Of a stretch of DNA of 25,442 bases, positions 1 to 8,284 are shown in pieces (the first letter of the stretch is position 1; every line of letters begins with the position of its first letter). Both the position numbers and the translations under genes were made by a program. Below the pieces are notes generated by a model. That model had not been told where the DNA came from. It made no database searches and was given only the letters and a program-made list of their open reading frames with translations. The stretch comes from Candidatus Bathyarchaeota archaeon (GTDB lineage Archaea; Thermoproteota; Bathyarchaeia; TCS64), in contig PBSW01000083.1 in assembly GCA_002726865.1 (NCBI GenBank), positions 1-25,442 of the forward strand, written 5' to 3'.

Positions 1-750
1 GACCGCCACGATCACTGCTACAAGAACTATAAGTGCTCCTCCCCCGTATGCAACGTAGGTAATCAGTGTGGCCTTCCCCTTATCCTCTTCGAGCCCCTCT
101 TGGAGCTCCTCTAAATCCGCTAGAATTTCTTGGTGCTTGTCCGCGGCCTCAAGTTTTTCGCCTTGGAGCGTGAGGATCATCCGTCTGTCGTGGATATCAT
201 CCTCTGTGTGACAGACTGCGCAGGCTTTCGACTCAATCTCAAAAGTATGACTCTTTTCGTATAGATGACAATCGCTACATTTGACTCCTGAGCTGGCATG
301 AGTCCCATTCAGGAACCCCTCGTACCTATGTTCACCTTCTGAGCCCGTGTGGCATCCCCCACACAGCTCAGGGGATGTGTTCACCGTCATCGTCAATCCC
401 GCCTCATGGCAGGCCTCACAGGTGACTCCCTCTGAGGCGTACTTCCCTGATGCGGCGTCGAATCCCGTGGTATGACACTCGAGGCATTCTGATGGGCTAC
501 CCTGTGATTGCCACTCACTTTGAAATGCCTCATTCGCGAAGGCATTAGCCATGGGCGAATCCTTCCACTGCTCGTATTCGACCTCGTGACACTCTTTGCA
601 AGTCTCAGAGCCGACATACTCATCTATGCTCTGAGCTATCACTGTAAAATTCGCCCCCAGCAATAGGATACCTGAGAGCGATATTGCAATTAGACAGGCG
701 CTGACCATGAATCTCATACGGTTTCTCTTGGTGCGCGCAGACATGAACAT
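1..750 (-). CDS. Membrane-anchored six-haem cytochrome c (partial, C-terminus beyond window)
   Basis: This reading frame stays open from an ATG at 750 to the window edge, giving 250 residues with no stop. Residues 14-40 form a signal peptide or N-terminal anchor. Six CxxCH haem c motifs follow, starting at residues 51 (CKECH), 89 (CLECH), 111 (CEACH), 130 (CGGCH), 158 (CSDCH) and 177 (CAVCH). A charged, probably coiled segment (about 195-227) leads to a hydrophobic helix (about 229-250). The layout suggests an extracytoplasmic electron-transfer protein tethered to the membrane. The spacing and the segment around the first motifs resemble the cytochrome c554 type of multihaem protein, but that family assignment is by eye. 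GAGG lies 10 bases before the ATG. The gene diverges from a second cytochrome gene. Its redox partner cannot be told from the sequence. Confidence 0.85.
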   Translation of the reverse strand, partial: MFMSARTKRNRMRFMVSACLIAISLSGILLLGANFTVIAQSIDEYVGSETCKECHEVEYEQWKDSPMANAFANEAFQSEWQSQGSPSECLECHTTGFDAASGKYASEGVTCEACHEAGLTMTVNTSPELCGGCHTGSEGEHRYEGFLNGTHASSGVKCSDCHLYEKSHTFEIESKACAVCHTEDDIHDRRMILTLQGEKLEAADKHQEILADLEELQEGLEEDKGKATLITYVAYGGGALIVLVAVIVAV

Positions 751-792
751 TAGATGTCATCCTCTGAATTCTAAGGAGTTATCGTGTTTCAG

Positions 793-804
793 CATTTATG
801 TATT
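793..804 (-). promoter_or_regulatory. TATA-like element for the multihaem cytochrome
   Basis: The minus strand reads AATACATAAATG here. An archaeal TATA box at this place would put the transcript start near 772, about 20 bases before the ATG at 750 and just ahead of its GAGG ribosome site. It is inferred from position and AT content only. Confidence 0.35.
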
Positions 805-993
805 TCTTTCCTTTCCCTTGTTTTTTTTTACTAAGATGAAAGAAATACTTCCTTAACCTTTCTTAAAATGAGATTTGATCCTTTGAATGATTTACAGATT
901 GATCATAATTCATATCTTGACTAGAAGAAAAGGCATAACATCCCTAGTTCTCCTAAATCCCATGTTAACAGATAGATTCAAAAACTTGGGGTA

Positions 994-1446
994 ATGTTCA
1001 AGGTATCGATCCGAATGCTGGAAACAAAAGGCAAACAGACTACCATTTATCTACTATTCTCACTTATGATTTTTATGTTAGTTACCAACTCATCTTCAAC
1101 TACCGAGAGTAGAGCTATACCTGAATATGTGAGAGAACTCCCGAAGGCGTTAAAGGGGGTCTGTAAGGTCTGTCACGTAAGAGCCTCCGGGGGACCTTTG
1201 AACAGCTATGGGGACGATTTCGAATCGTCCGGTAGGCGCACCAGTGCTTTAAACGATCTTGACTCCGACGCCGATGGTTTCAGCAACGCGGAAGAGCTGG
1301 CGGCGGGGTCCCTTCCAGGAGATCAGGATTCTACGCCAACGAGTAAGAAAAAAGGAATCAACTTATACCTGCTGATGGGCGGGGCAAGTGTGCTCCTCAT
1401 AATAGCCAGTGTGGCGTTTAGGGCGAGAAACCCCCCTGACTCCTAG
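994..1446 (+). CDS. Single-haem, EF-hand-like membrane-anchored cytochrome c
   Basis: A 150-residue protein with a hydrophobic signal segment (about 17-32), one haem motif CKVCH (57-61), a calcium-loop-like stretch DLDSDADGFSNAEEL (88-102) and a C-terminal membrane helix (about 122-143) followed by a short basic tail. The Asp-rich loop resembles the thrombospondin type 3 or EF-hand-like loops often found near CxxCH in secreted bacterial proteins. A membrane-tethered electron carrier facing outward, probably stabilised by calcium, fits best. It is divergent from the six-haem cytochrome, with about 240 AT-rich bases between them, so the two may share a redox chain. The first ATG has only a weak ribosome site; ATG at 1015 (residue 8) is an alternative start. 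The exact family is not recognised. Confidence 0.75.
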   Translation: MFKVSIRMLETKGKQTTIYLLFSLMIFMLVTNSSSTTESRAIPEYVRELPKALKGVCKVCHVRASGGPLNSYGDDFESSGRRTSALNDLDSDADGFSNAEELAAGSLPGDQDSTPTSKKKGINLYLLMGGASVLLIIASVAFRARNPPDS

Positions 1447-1548
1447 CCGAGAATACCACATAATGGACATTTTGTCTTAAGCAATCTTATTATTCTACTT
1501 CTCCGGGCTAGATAGTGGAATCCCCCCCTGAAAATAATCCCAACCTCG

Positions 1549-2547
1549 GTGAGTCATCTGGTTAAAACTAAAGGATTGGCGCTCCTCTCGGGCGGTCTCG
1601 ACAGCACCCTCGCAGTCAAGGCAATGGTGGACCAGGGATTAGAGATCGAGGCGGTCCACTTTACGACCCCATTCTGTAACTGCGATAAATGCTCCGTGGA
1701 TGATGTAAGCGAGCAGTTTGATGTCCCCGTTCACCACATCTTTATGGGGCAGGAGTTCCTGGACTTGGTGGCTGATCCCCCCCACGGATACGGGAGCCAC
1801 ATGAACATTTGCATCGACTGCCGGATCAACATGTTTCGGGGAGCTAAAAAGCTGGGGGATGAGATCGGGGCCGAGTTCTACGTGACCGGGGAGGTCCTAG
1901 GCCAGCGCCCCTTTAGCCAGAGGAGGAAGGCAATGGAGCTCATCGAAACTGAAGCTGGGCTCGACAGAAAGATCCTGAGACCCCTATCGGCCAAGCTCAT
2001 GGGGAAAACCGAGGTAGAGGAGGAGGGGATCGTCGACCGGGACTCGCTCTATGCAATCCAGGGGCGTCGGAGGATCCCCCAAATGGAACTCGCAGAGGAA
2101 CTTGGAGTCTACGATTATCCGTGCCCCAGCGGCGGTTGCCTTCTCACCGATCCCCAGTTCGCGATAAAGCTCAGGGATTATCTTCACTACAAAGGGAAGC
2201 TGAAGCTGGATGACATGATTCTTCTTCGCATCGGCAGATATTTCAGGATCGGCAAGGCCAGGGCCATCGTGGGACGGAATGAGAAGGAGAACAACGTTCT
2301 CAGCGCCCTAGCCGAGAGACGGGGATTCCTTCGTTTCGAGGTTAAAGGGCACATGGGACCAGTCTCGATCCTTCTTGGGGACGCCGAGGTGGGAGTTGTC
2401 GAGAAGGTTTCCGCCCTCACCGCGCGATACTCCGATGCTCCCAGGGATAAGGTCGTAGAAGTCGAGTGCATAGGTGGTGACACCGGTGTTCTAAGGGTCT
2501 CCTCTATGGGAGACGAGGAAATCAAGACCCTTAGGATTAAGGAGTAA
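1549..2547 (+). CDS. PP-loop ATPase, tRNA-thiolation enzyme-like (ThiI/MnmA superfamily)
   Basis: The N-terminus carries the PP-loop SGGLDST (residues 14-20), which binds ATP and adenylates a substrate in tRNA-thiolating enzymes. Conserved segments include CNCDKC (about 43-48), MNICIDCRINMF (about 85-96), TGEVLGQRPFSQRR and PCPSGGCLLTD (about 191-201). These are typical of a widespread ThiI-like family of about 330 residues with three cysteine clusters that could carry persulfide or bind a metal or Fe-S centre. The C-terminal 130 residues look like an RNA-binding-type domain. The start is GTG at 1549, because it lies just before the first beta strand and no ATG is in range. Which nucleotide is modified cannot be told; the ThiI THUMP domain is absent from the N-terminus. 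The gene stands alone on the plus strand. Confidence 0.8.
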   Translation: MSHLVKTKGLALLSGGLDSTLAVKAMVDQGLEIEAVHFTTPFCNCDKCSVDDVSEQFDVPVHHIFMGQEFLDLVADPPHGYGSHMNICIDCRINMFRGAKKLGDEIGAEFYVTGEVLGQRPFSQRRKAMELIETEAGLDRKILRPLSAKLMGKTEVEEEGIVDRDSLYAIQGRRRIPQMELAEELGVYDYPCPSGGCLLTDPQFAIKLRDYLHYKGKLKLDDMILLRIGRYFRIGKARAIVGRNEKENNVLSALAERRGFLRFEVKGHMGPVSILLGDAEVGVVEKVSALTARYSDAPRDKVVEVECIGGDTGVLRVSSMGDEEIKTLRIKE

Positions 2548-2587
2548 ACCCATTCGCGCGTGTAATCCAATGCATGGGGCCCTCAGC

Positions 2588-2593
2588 TTTTTT
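2588..2593 (+). terminator. Oligo-T terminator after the PP-loop gene
   Basis: A run of six T residues 40 bases after the stop codon on the coding strand, preceded by the GC-rich GGGGCCC. Archaeal RNA polymerase commonly stops at such runs. The rest of the gap to 2784 shows no gene that can be supported. Confidence 0.4.
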
Positions 2594-2784
2594 ATTATCC
2601 TCTGACCCGAATTTTTCCAATTCTTGTAAATGATGAAAAGATAACCTGTTTGGCTGCAGGATCCCTCAAAAATGGGAATTGAACAGGCTACTTTGATCAT
2701 TGGTTTTTTCTCTGACATAACGGGTTAATCTCATGATACCCGCCTACAGGGAGCCGAACATTATCTTTTTCTATCCACATAATC

Positions 2785-3597
2785 TCACTGAGCTCTGGAA
2801 TAGGATCCCAGTATCTTGATGAAGTTGGTATGCCCCCCCAGCTCTTCGATAGCATCCCGCATCAACGGTTCATCCTTATGCGCCTCAATGTCTATGAAGA
2901 AGGTATACTCCCAAGGCCTTCCGGGGATAGGGCGGCTCTCGATCTTTGTTAGGTTGAGTCCTCGGCTTGCAAAGACTCTCAATGACTCGAGGAGGGTCCC
3001 CGGTCTGTGATCTACAATATAGGCAATGGTGCTGCAGTCTTTACCGGTAGCATAATTTTCACCGCTTCCGATCACGAAGAACCTTGTGTAGTTTTCGCTG
3101 TCGGTTTCTAAGCCCCGTGCAAGGACGGCCATATTGTAGACTTTTGCTGCCCTGGCACTAGCTATTGCAGCGGCATCGTGAAGACCCTTATCCCTGATCA
3201 TTTTGACGCTCCCGGCAGTATCATACCAGGACACAGGATCAAGGTCGTGGCCTTCCAGGTAGGCCCTGCTCTGACCAAGGGCTTGGGGGTGGGAGTAGAC
3301 TCGCTTCAGGTCCTCGAGGGTTACTCCCTTATTCGCGATGAGACAGTGAACCACCCTAAGGACCGCTTCTCCCTGGATCTTAAGGCCCCGCTCCAAGAGG
3401 AGGTCAAACGTGCGCACGATGCTCCCCTCAAGGGAGTTCTCTGCCGGGACTAGGCCCAAGTCAGCTTCACCGCCCTCCACGGTTTCGAAGACGTCCCTTA
3501 GGTATGGTCTGGGGACTGGCTGAGCTTTGTCCCCGAATTGCTGGATAATGGCCTCTTCACTGTAGGCGCCAAGCTCTCCTTGGAAGGCGACTCTCAT
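2785..3597 (-). CDS. pheA: Prephenate dehydratase with ACT regulatory domain
   Basis: Converts prephenate to phenylpyruvate, the committed step to phenylalanine. The catalytic part (about 1-180) has the N-terminal FQGELGAYSEEA signature, ENSLEGSI, and the TRF motif in NYTRFFVIG, whose Thr is catalytic in this family. The ACT domain (about 185-268) keeps the ESRP motif (ESRPIPGRPWEYTF) that binds phenylalanine in feedback-inhibited enzymes, so end-product inhibition is likely. The length of 270 is normal for a stand-alone dehydratase. Its ATG overlaps the stop of the chorismate mutase gene (TAATG), with GGGAG upstream. It is the last gene of the aromatic operon. Confidence 0.95.
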   Translation of the reverse strand: MRVAFQGELGAYSEEAIIQQFGDKAQPVPRPYLRDVFETVEGGEADLGLVPAENSLEGSIVRTFDLLLERGLKIQGEAVLRVVHCLIANKGVTLEDLKRVYSHPQALGQSRAYLEGHDLDPVSWYDTAGSVKMIRDKGLHDAAAIASARAAKVYNMAVLARGLETDSENYTRFFVIGSGENYATGKDCSTIAYIVDHRPGTLLESLRVFASRGLNLTKIESRPIPGRPWEYTFFIDIEAHKDEPLMRDAIEELGGHTNFIKILGSYSRAQ

Positions 3598-3875
3598 TAC
3601 TCCTGCTCCCGTTCAGCCCTAGTGCATAGCGCTATGATCTCCATGAAAACTCTCTCCACGCTCTCGGAGTCGATCCCCGCCTCCTCTGCGAGGCCTCGGA
3701 CCTGCTGGTGGATTTTCTCCTCCCGGTTTCTATCCTCGATTGGCTTATTATGGCGGTGCTTTACTGCCCCAATCTCCATTGCGACCATAACTCTTTCTGC
3801 GATGTTTTTCACGATCTCGACGTTGAGCATATTGATCTTTTCTCGTAGGGCCCCAATCTCCTTTTCATAGGTCAT
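3597..3875 (-). CDS. aroQ: Chorismate mutase, AroQ type
   Basis: Rearranges chorismate to prephenate. The 92-residue, nearly all-helical protein has the AroQ pattern: LREKI near the start, a central KHRHNKPIEDRNREE with the Lys, Asp and Arg expected around the active site, and a C-terminal helix with FMEIIALC. It is a free-standing monofunctional enzyme rather than fused to the dehydratase as in enteric bacteria. Its ATG overlaps the aroC stop (ATGA), with AAGGGA upstream, and its stop overlaps the pheA start, so the three genes are translationally coupled. Confidence 0.93.
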   Translation of the reverse strand: MTYEKEIGALREKINMLNVEIVKNIAERVMVAMEIGAVKHRHNKPIEDRNREEKIHQQVRGLAEEAGIDSESVERVFMEIIALCTRAEREQE

Positions 3876-4978
3876 TTTATGTCCCTTCCTAATACCTTAG
3901 GGATCATCCCCACCCTGATAGCGTGATCTGCGAGGATGAATGCAACCATCCCCTCTACGACCGGGACGGCCCGGGGTACTATGCAGGGATCATGTCTTCC
4001 CTTGATGAGCAGCTCAGTCTCTTCCATCTTGAATATATCTACCGTTTGCTGGGATTTCCTAATCGAGGGTGTAGGTTTGAACGTGACATTGCACGTGATG
4101 GGCATCCCTGTACTAATGCCGCCCAGCACCCCCCCGGCATTGTTAGTCTCCATTGTTATCTTACCCCTCTCGAGCTTGTACGCGTCGTTGACTTCATATC
4201 CTCTCGCCTTTGAGTAGGCTGTCCCGAGGCCGAACTCGATGGCTTTAACCGCAGGGATCGCGAAAAGAGCCTTAGAGATATCCCCCTCCAACGTGTTAAA
4301 GACTGGGCCGCCCACCCCAGGGGGCATATTCAAAGCGATGCACTGGATAGTCCCCCCAAGACTATCCCCCTCTTTGGCGGCCATTTGGATCGCCTCTACC
4401 ATAAGGGCTACCGCCTCAGTGTCGGCGCATCTTACTGGGTTGCCCTCAGTATTTTCTTTGATCTCCTCAACGGTCCTATCACCCGCTACGACATTGCCTA
4501 TCTCGATGGTATGGGCAAAGACCTCCACCCCAAGCGTCTTCCTTAGCAAAATTTTAGCGACCGTCCCGGTCATAACCAGTCCTGCAGTGATCCTCCCCGA
4601 GAACCGCCCCCCGCCCCGGTAGTCATTAAAGCCCCCATATCTTACGTGGGCTGTCCAGTCTGCATGGCCGGGCCTGGGGGTCCATCTTCTCTCCTCATAT
4701 CCCGAGGAATCCCTGTCCTTGTTCCAAACCAGCATACAGATGGGCGCCCCCGTTGTGCGGCCCCTATGCATCCCTGAGATCACCTCTAGTCGGTCTCCTT
4801 CGTTCCTGCTCGTGGTTAGACCGCTTTGGCCAGGGCGCCTTCTGTCTAGGTCCCTCTGGATCTCCTCTGGATCGACCCTGAGTCCTGCTGGGCATCCGTC
4901 CAGCACTACGCCAATGCATCGTCCGTGGCTCTCTCCGAAGCTGGTCATCCTGAGTGTTTTTCCTATGCTGTTATCCAT
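3872..4978 (-). CDS. aroC: Chorismate synthase
   Basis: Eliminates phosphate from EPSP to give chorismate, using reduced FMN. The N-terminal SFGESHG signature, RRPGQS, RPGHADW, the GGISTGMPI segment and the C-terminal RHDPCIVPRAVPVVEGM signature are all present. I place the start at ATG 4978, giving 368 residues beginning MDNSIGKTL, because this matches the family N-terminus and has GGGAG about 10 bases upstream. An earlier in-frame ATG at 5020 would add 14 residues inside the aroA gene and has no support. Four bases separate it from the aroA stop. Reduced flavin must come from elsewhere, since no flavin reductase domain is fused. Confidence 0.95.
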   Translation of the reverse strand: MDNSIGKTLRMTSFGESHGRCIGVVLDGCPAGLRVDPEEIQRDLDRRRPGQSGLTTSRNEGDRLEVISGMHRGRTTGAPICMLVWNKDRDSSGYEERRWTPRPGHADWTAHVRYGGFNDYRGGGRFSGRITAGLVMTGTVAKILLRKTLGVEVFAHTIEIGNVVAGDRTVEEIKENTEGNPVRCADTEAVALMVEAIQMAAKEGDSLGGTIQCIALNMPPGVGGPVFNTLEGDISKALFAIPAVKAIEFGLGTAYSKARGYEVNDAYKLERGKITMETNNAGGVLGGISTGMPITCNVTFKPTPSIRKSQQTVDIFKMEETELLIKGRHDPCIVPRAVPVVEGMVAFILADHAIRVGMIPKVLGRDIK

Positions 4979-4982
4979 AGTT

Positions 4983-6182
4983 TCATCTCCCGATTCTTGC
5001 GCCGAGAACCTTGAGGTCATCCCAAAAATCCGGGTAGGACTTGGAGACGCATTCGGCGTTCTTGATCGTTGTTTCTCCTCCAGCTACGAGCCCTAGGACC
5101 CCAAAAGACATGGCGATTCTATGGTCATTATATGGGTTGATCGCGGCGCCTTGAGGCGACCCCCCGTTGATGGTAACTGCCTCGTCCGAGGTCTCCGTCT
5201 TCACACCCATCCGGTTTAATCCCTCCATCATGGATGTTATCCTGTCAGATTCTTTAAACCTGAGACGCCTTAAACCCTCAAGTTTGCTCTTTCCTCTCGC
5301 GACGGAGCAAAGGACGGCCACGATTGGGAAAAGATCAGGACTATCAGTGAGGTCCCAGTCAATCCCCTTCAACTCTGCGCACTTTATGGTAATCTCATGT
5401 TCATGGAATTGGAGCTCTGCCCCCATCTCTCCTAGGATTTTGGTAATCGTTGAATCTGGTTGCCTGCTCCCTTGGCGGAGGTTCTCAACGGACACTCTCC
5501 CTGCAAGAGCCCCTGCCGCCAGCATATAGGCACCAGAAGACCAATCGCCTTCCACCGCGAATGTGGTTGGCGTGTATACTTGTCGTCTGACCGTAATTTC
5601 TCTATATCCCTTGGAGACCTCCGCGTGGGCCCCAAAGGCTTCCATTGAGTCAAGTGTCATCCCGACATATGGCGCCGATTCCAATCTCGTAGTAACCTTC
5701 ACCCTAAGCTGTTCCCGAGCGAATGGGGCTATGAGGAGAAGCGCCGAGACGAATTGTGAGCTAATATCCCCCTTTATGGTAACCTCACTCCCGTCGAATC
5801 CTCCCTTTCCATGAACCTTTACGGGGGGATTGCCGCCATGACTCTGGCAGAAAATACCCAGCTGCCTCAGCGCATCCAAGAGAGGCTCCACAGGTCTACC
5901 GGAGAGAGAAGGTCCCCCCTTTAGTATTATCTCCGCATTCAGTAGGGCACAAACTGCAGTCATAAGCCTGAGGGTAGTCCCTGATTCTCCGCAGTCCAGG
6001 GCCTCTGTAGGAGGGTTGAGTTCTCCCCCTGTGATGAACCAAGATTCTTTTTGCCTCTTGACGCCTGCCCCGAGGGCCTGGACGGCCCTAATGGTTGCCT
6101 CTGTGTCATCTGCAGAGAGGGGGTATTTCACCTGGCTCTCTCCCCGGGCGAGTGTGGAACAGATTACCGCTCGGTGAGTCAT
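4983..6182 (-). CDS. aroA: EPSP synthase (3-phosphoshikimate 1-carboxyvinyltransferase); real start lies upstream of the first ATG
   Basis: Transfers the enolpyruvyl group of PEP to shikimate 3-phosphate. Clear features are CGESGTTLRLM (the LFLGNAGTAMRPL-like block), GDISSQFVSALLL, DSPDLFPIVAVL, RLRFKESDRI and NDHRIAMSF. The first usable ATG is at 6182, but translation of the bases just upstream in the same frame gives ELHGKIIAPSSKS directly before MTHRA. That is the conserved substrate-binding N-terminus including the essential Lys, so the functional protein must start about 21 residues earlier, near 6245, overlapping the aroK stop. No ATG, GTG or TTG exists there; two AUA codons (6248 and 6245) do. 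Either a non-standard start or a one-base assembly error explains this. Confidence 0.93.
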   Translation of the reverse strand: MTHRAVICSTLARGESQVKYPLSADDTEATIRAVQALGAGVKRQKESWFITGGELNPPTEALDCGESGTTLRLMTAVCALLNAEIILKGGPSLSGRPVEPLLDALRQLGIFCQSHGGNPPVKVHGKGGFDGSEVTIKGDISSQFVSALLLIAPFAREQLRVKVTTRLESAPYVGMTLDSMEAFGAHAEVSKGYREITVRRQVYTPTTFAVEGDWSSGAYMLAAGALAGRVSVENLRQGSRQPDSTITKILGEMGAELQFHEHEITIKCAELKGIDWDLTDSPDLFPIVAVLCSVARGKSKLEGLRRLRFKESDRITSMMEGLNRMGVKTETSDEAVTINGGSPQGAAINPYNDHRIAMSFGVLGLVAGGETTIKNAECVSKSYPDFWDDLKVLGARIGR

Positions 6183-6244
6183 ACTCTTTGATGATGGGGC
6201 TATGATCTTTCCATGGAGCTCGCTTCTCCTGATTGTGGCTCTTA

Positions 6245-6775
6245 TTATTCATTTACCCCCGCGATGTACTCAATGATTTCCCGGGCTACCAGTGCTTGGG
6301 TCTTTTCACTGGTATCCACGACTTTGTCGGCAGCCTCATAGTATCTGGTTTTCCTCTGGCGTAGTAGGCGGGTGATGGGCTCCACCTTTTCCTCTCCGCC
6401 AAGGAGGGGGCGCGTGTCCCCGTTGATCTCAACCCTTTCCAGTATGGTTTTGGGGTCGGCAGTGAGGAGGATCATCCTACAGTTCCCCCTGAGGGCTTCC
6501 AGGTTATCCTCGTCGAGAACGGTTCCCCCACCGCATGCGATCACGACATTCTTCAGAGCTGTTATCCTCCCGGTGACTTCCTTCTCGAGTTCCCTGAATC
6601 CTGCCTCACCTCGCTCCCTGAATATGGCAGGTATGCCCTTCCCGACTGCGGCGACAATGGTATCATCTAGGTCCACGAATTTCATGTTCAGAGCCTCAGC
6701 CACGAGCCTCCCTACCGAACTCTTCCCCACTCCCATGAATCCAAAGATTGCGATATTCAGGTCACTCCCCTCCAA
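6245..6775 (-). CDS. aroK: Shikimate kinase, bacterial AroK (P-loop) type
   Basis: Phosphorylates shikimate at the 3-hydroxyl with ATP. Motifs: Walker A GFMGVGKSS (about 12-20), DLDD (about 36) for Mg and shikimate, FRERGEAGFRELE, the GGG of ACGGGTVL, and the RPLL lid. This is the nucleoside-monophosphate-kinase fold, not the GHMP-type shikimate kinase used by most archaea, so acquisition from bacteria is likely. The TTG at 6775 is the first start candidate in frame and overlaps the aroE stop by 14 bases; the strong GGAGGGGAG just after it suggests that initiation a few codons further in is also possible. Confidence 0.93.
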   Translation of the reverse strand: MEGSDLNIAIFGFMGVGKSSVGRLVAEALNMKFVDLDDTIVAAVGKGIPAIFRERGEAGFRELEKEVTGRITALKNVVIACGGGTVLDEDNLEALRGNCRMILLTADPKTILERVEINGDTRPLLGGEEKVEPITRLLRQRKTRYYEAADKVVDTSEKTQALVAREIIEYIAGVNE

Positions 6776-7610
6776 GGGCCCCCAAGACCGCCGTTTTCAT
6801 GGTTTCTACCGGGGGATCTATGCCTGTCCACATCTTGAATGCAACCACTCCCTGATAGACCAACATGTTGACTCCCGAGAGTATTGCGGCCCCAACCCGC
6901 TCCGCTTCTCTGAGGAGCCTCGTCCTTATGGGATTGTAGACAAGATCGAACACGAGGAGATCTGGGTGAAGCACCTCTATTGGTATGGGAGTTTCATCCG
7001 TTTTTGGATGCATCCCTAGGGGGGTCCCGTTGACCAGTATATCCGCATCCTCTATGGCAACTCGAAGGGAATCCCTCTCGAAGGGGATCGATCTCACGGT
7101 CCCCCGACACTCGGGGTTCGCTGAGAGGCTAACTGCTAGCTCCTCTGCTCTATCCATGGTCCTGTTGGTGATGGTGAGCTCCTGAACAACCGTTGAGAGC
7201 TGATAGCCGACGGCCCTAGCGGCCCCACCAGCACCGGCTATGACGACTCTTGCATCCTTGACATTTCCGTAGACCTCGGTTATCCCCCTTAGGGCTCCAA
7301 TACCATCGGTGTTATACCCTTTCAGCCAGCCATCCTCGTTGACAATGGTGTTCACAGCCCCTATCCTTAACGCGGAGGAGTCGATTCCGTTGAGATGCTC
7401 CATAATGGCAAGCTTGTGGGGAATAGTAATGCTCCCCCCCGCATACTCGTTTCTCCGAAGCTCTGAGGCGACGAGGGCGCCCAGTTCATCCGGGGGCACG
7501 GATTTTAACTTGTATCTGTAGTCAAGTTCCAGTTCTTGGAAGGCGGCATTATGCATCACCGCGCTCATAGAGTGGCTCACGGGGTAACCCAAGAGAAAGC
7601 AGACTTTCAA
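6762..7610 (-). CDS. aroE: Shikimate dehydrogenase
   Basis: Reduces 3-dehydroshikimate to shikimate with NADPH. The substrate domain shows GYPVSHSMS and MHNAAF at the N-terminus, the catalytic Lys in TIPHK, and GYNTDG with the paired Asp. The Rossmann domain has GAGGAARAV followed by NRT, which fits NADP preference. The C-terminus has the usual LVYQGVVAFKMWTG. The length of 282 is typical. The start is a TTG at 7610, two bases after the aroD stop; it places the first beta strand correctly and no better start is available. Confidence 0.95.
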   Translation of the reverse strand: MKVCFLLGYPVSHSMSAVMHNAAFQELELDYRYKLKSVPPDELGALVASELRRNEYAGGSITIPHKLAIMEHLNGIDSSALRIGAVNTIVNEDGWLKGYNTDGIGALRGITEVYGNVKDARVVIAGAGGAARAVGYQLSTVVQELTITNRTMDRAEELAVSLSANPECRGTVRSIPFERDSLRVAIEDADILVNGTPLGMHPKTDETPIPIEVLHPDLLVFDLVYNPIRTRLLREAERVGAAILSGVNMLVYQGVVAFKMWTGIDPPVETMKTAVLGALGGE

Positions 7611-7611
7611 A

Positions 7612-8250
7612 TTAGACCCCCATGATCGTGTAGATCTCCCGCATCTCTGCTAGGGTGAGCTGCCCGGGGGCGCTCTCCTCTCCGGCATGGGAACTAGCAT
7701 AGGTGAATTCTCCTCCGGCAAGAGGTGAGAGAATCCGCGATAGGATGCCATCCCGCCCCATTCCAAAGCAGGTGAGTCCGCACTCCCTTGGTTGTCTGAA
7801 AAGACTGAGGTATGTGAGATTGTCTCTAGGTCTCTGGGCTGTTCCTATGATCTTTGAGACATCGGCGCCGCTCTTCGCCATGTATCTCATTGTCTCTCGA
7901 AGCTCCTCTAATGATGGTGTATCCTTGAAATCGTGATGCGAGATAACAAGGATTCCCCCGAGGGTTTTCACCCGAGATCCCAGGTCCTTTAGGTCTGGGG
8001 TGTTAAGCTCGAGGTCAGCGTAATTAAACCCCGCCTCGACCGCATCGAGGATCAAGGTGGTTCTATCCGGTTCATTCATCCTTGATTGACCTCCCTGATC
8101 CCACCTCCGGTTTGTAACGATCAATGGGAGGTCTGTCTTATCCCTGATAATCCCCGGGTCACCCGGGGACTCCATGTAATCGAACCTGATCTCGATGAGA
8201 TCCGGGCCCTGGTACTCCACCTTTTCGAGCCTCAGTATGGCCTCAGTCAT
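7612..8250 (-). CDS. aroD: Type I 3-dehydroquinate dehydratase; N-terminus extends upstream of the first ATG
   Basis: Dehydrates 3-dehydroquinate through a Schiff base. The type I signature residues are present: LIEIRFDY, the catalytic His in VISHHDF, and the Schiff-base Lys in DVSKIIGTA. The ATG at 8250 is the first in-frame standard start, but the codons immediately before it read PKVCVVITAKD, which matches the first beta strand of the family barrel (compare PKIIVSLMAKD in the Salmonella enzyme). The stretch is open back to a TGA at 8299-8301 with no ATG, GTG or TTG, so the true start is uncertain and probably near 8283, close to the aroB stop. Confidence 0.92.
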   Translation of the reverse strand: MTEAILRLEKVEYQGPDLIEIRFDYMESPGDPGIIRDKTDLPLIVTNRRWDQGGQSRMNEPDRTTLILDAVEAGFNYADLELNTPDLKDLGSRVKTLGGILVISHHDFKDTPSLEELRETMRYMAKSGADVSKIIGTAQRPRDNLTYLSLFRQPRECGLTCFGMGRDGILSRILSPLAGGEFTYASSHAGEESAPGQLTLAEMREIYTIMGV

Positions 8251-8284
8251 ATCCTTTGCCGTGATGACAACGCAGACCTTGGGG

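Noticed and set aside
2491..2718. A 75-codon minus-strand frame after the PP-loop gene
   Set aside because: It runs antisense over the end of the PP-loop gene and across its oligo-T terminator, with no ribosome site or recognisable motif.
3923..4622. Several open frames on the plus strand opposite aroC
   Set aside because: They are antisense to a gene with clear motifs along its whole length, and arise from its GC-rich codon use.
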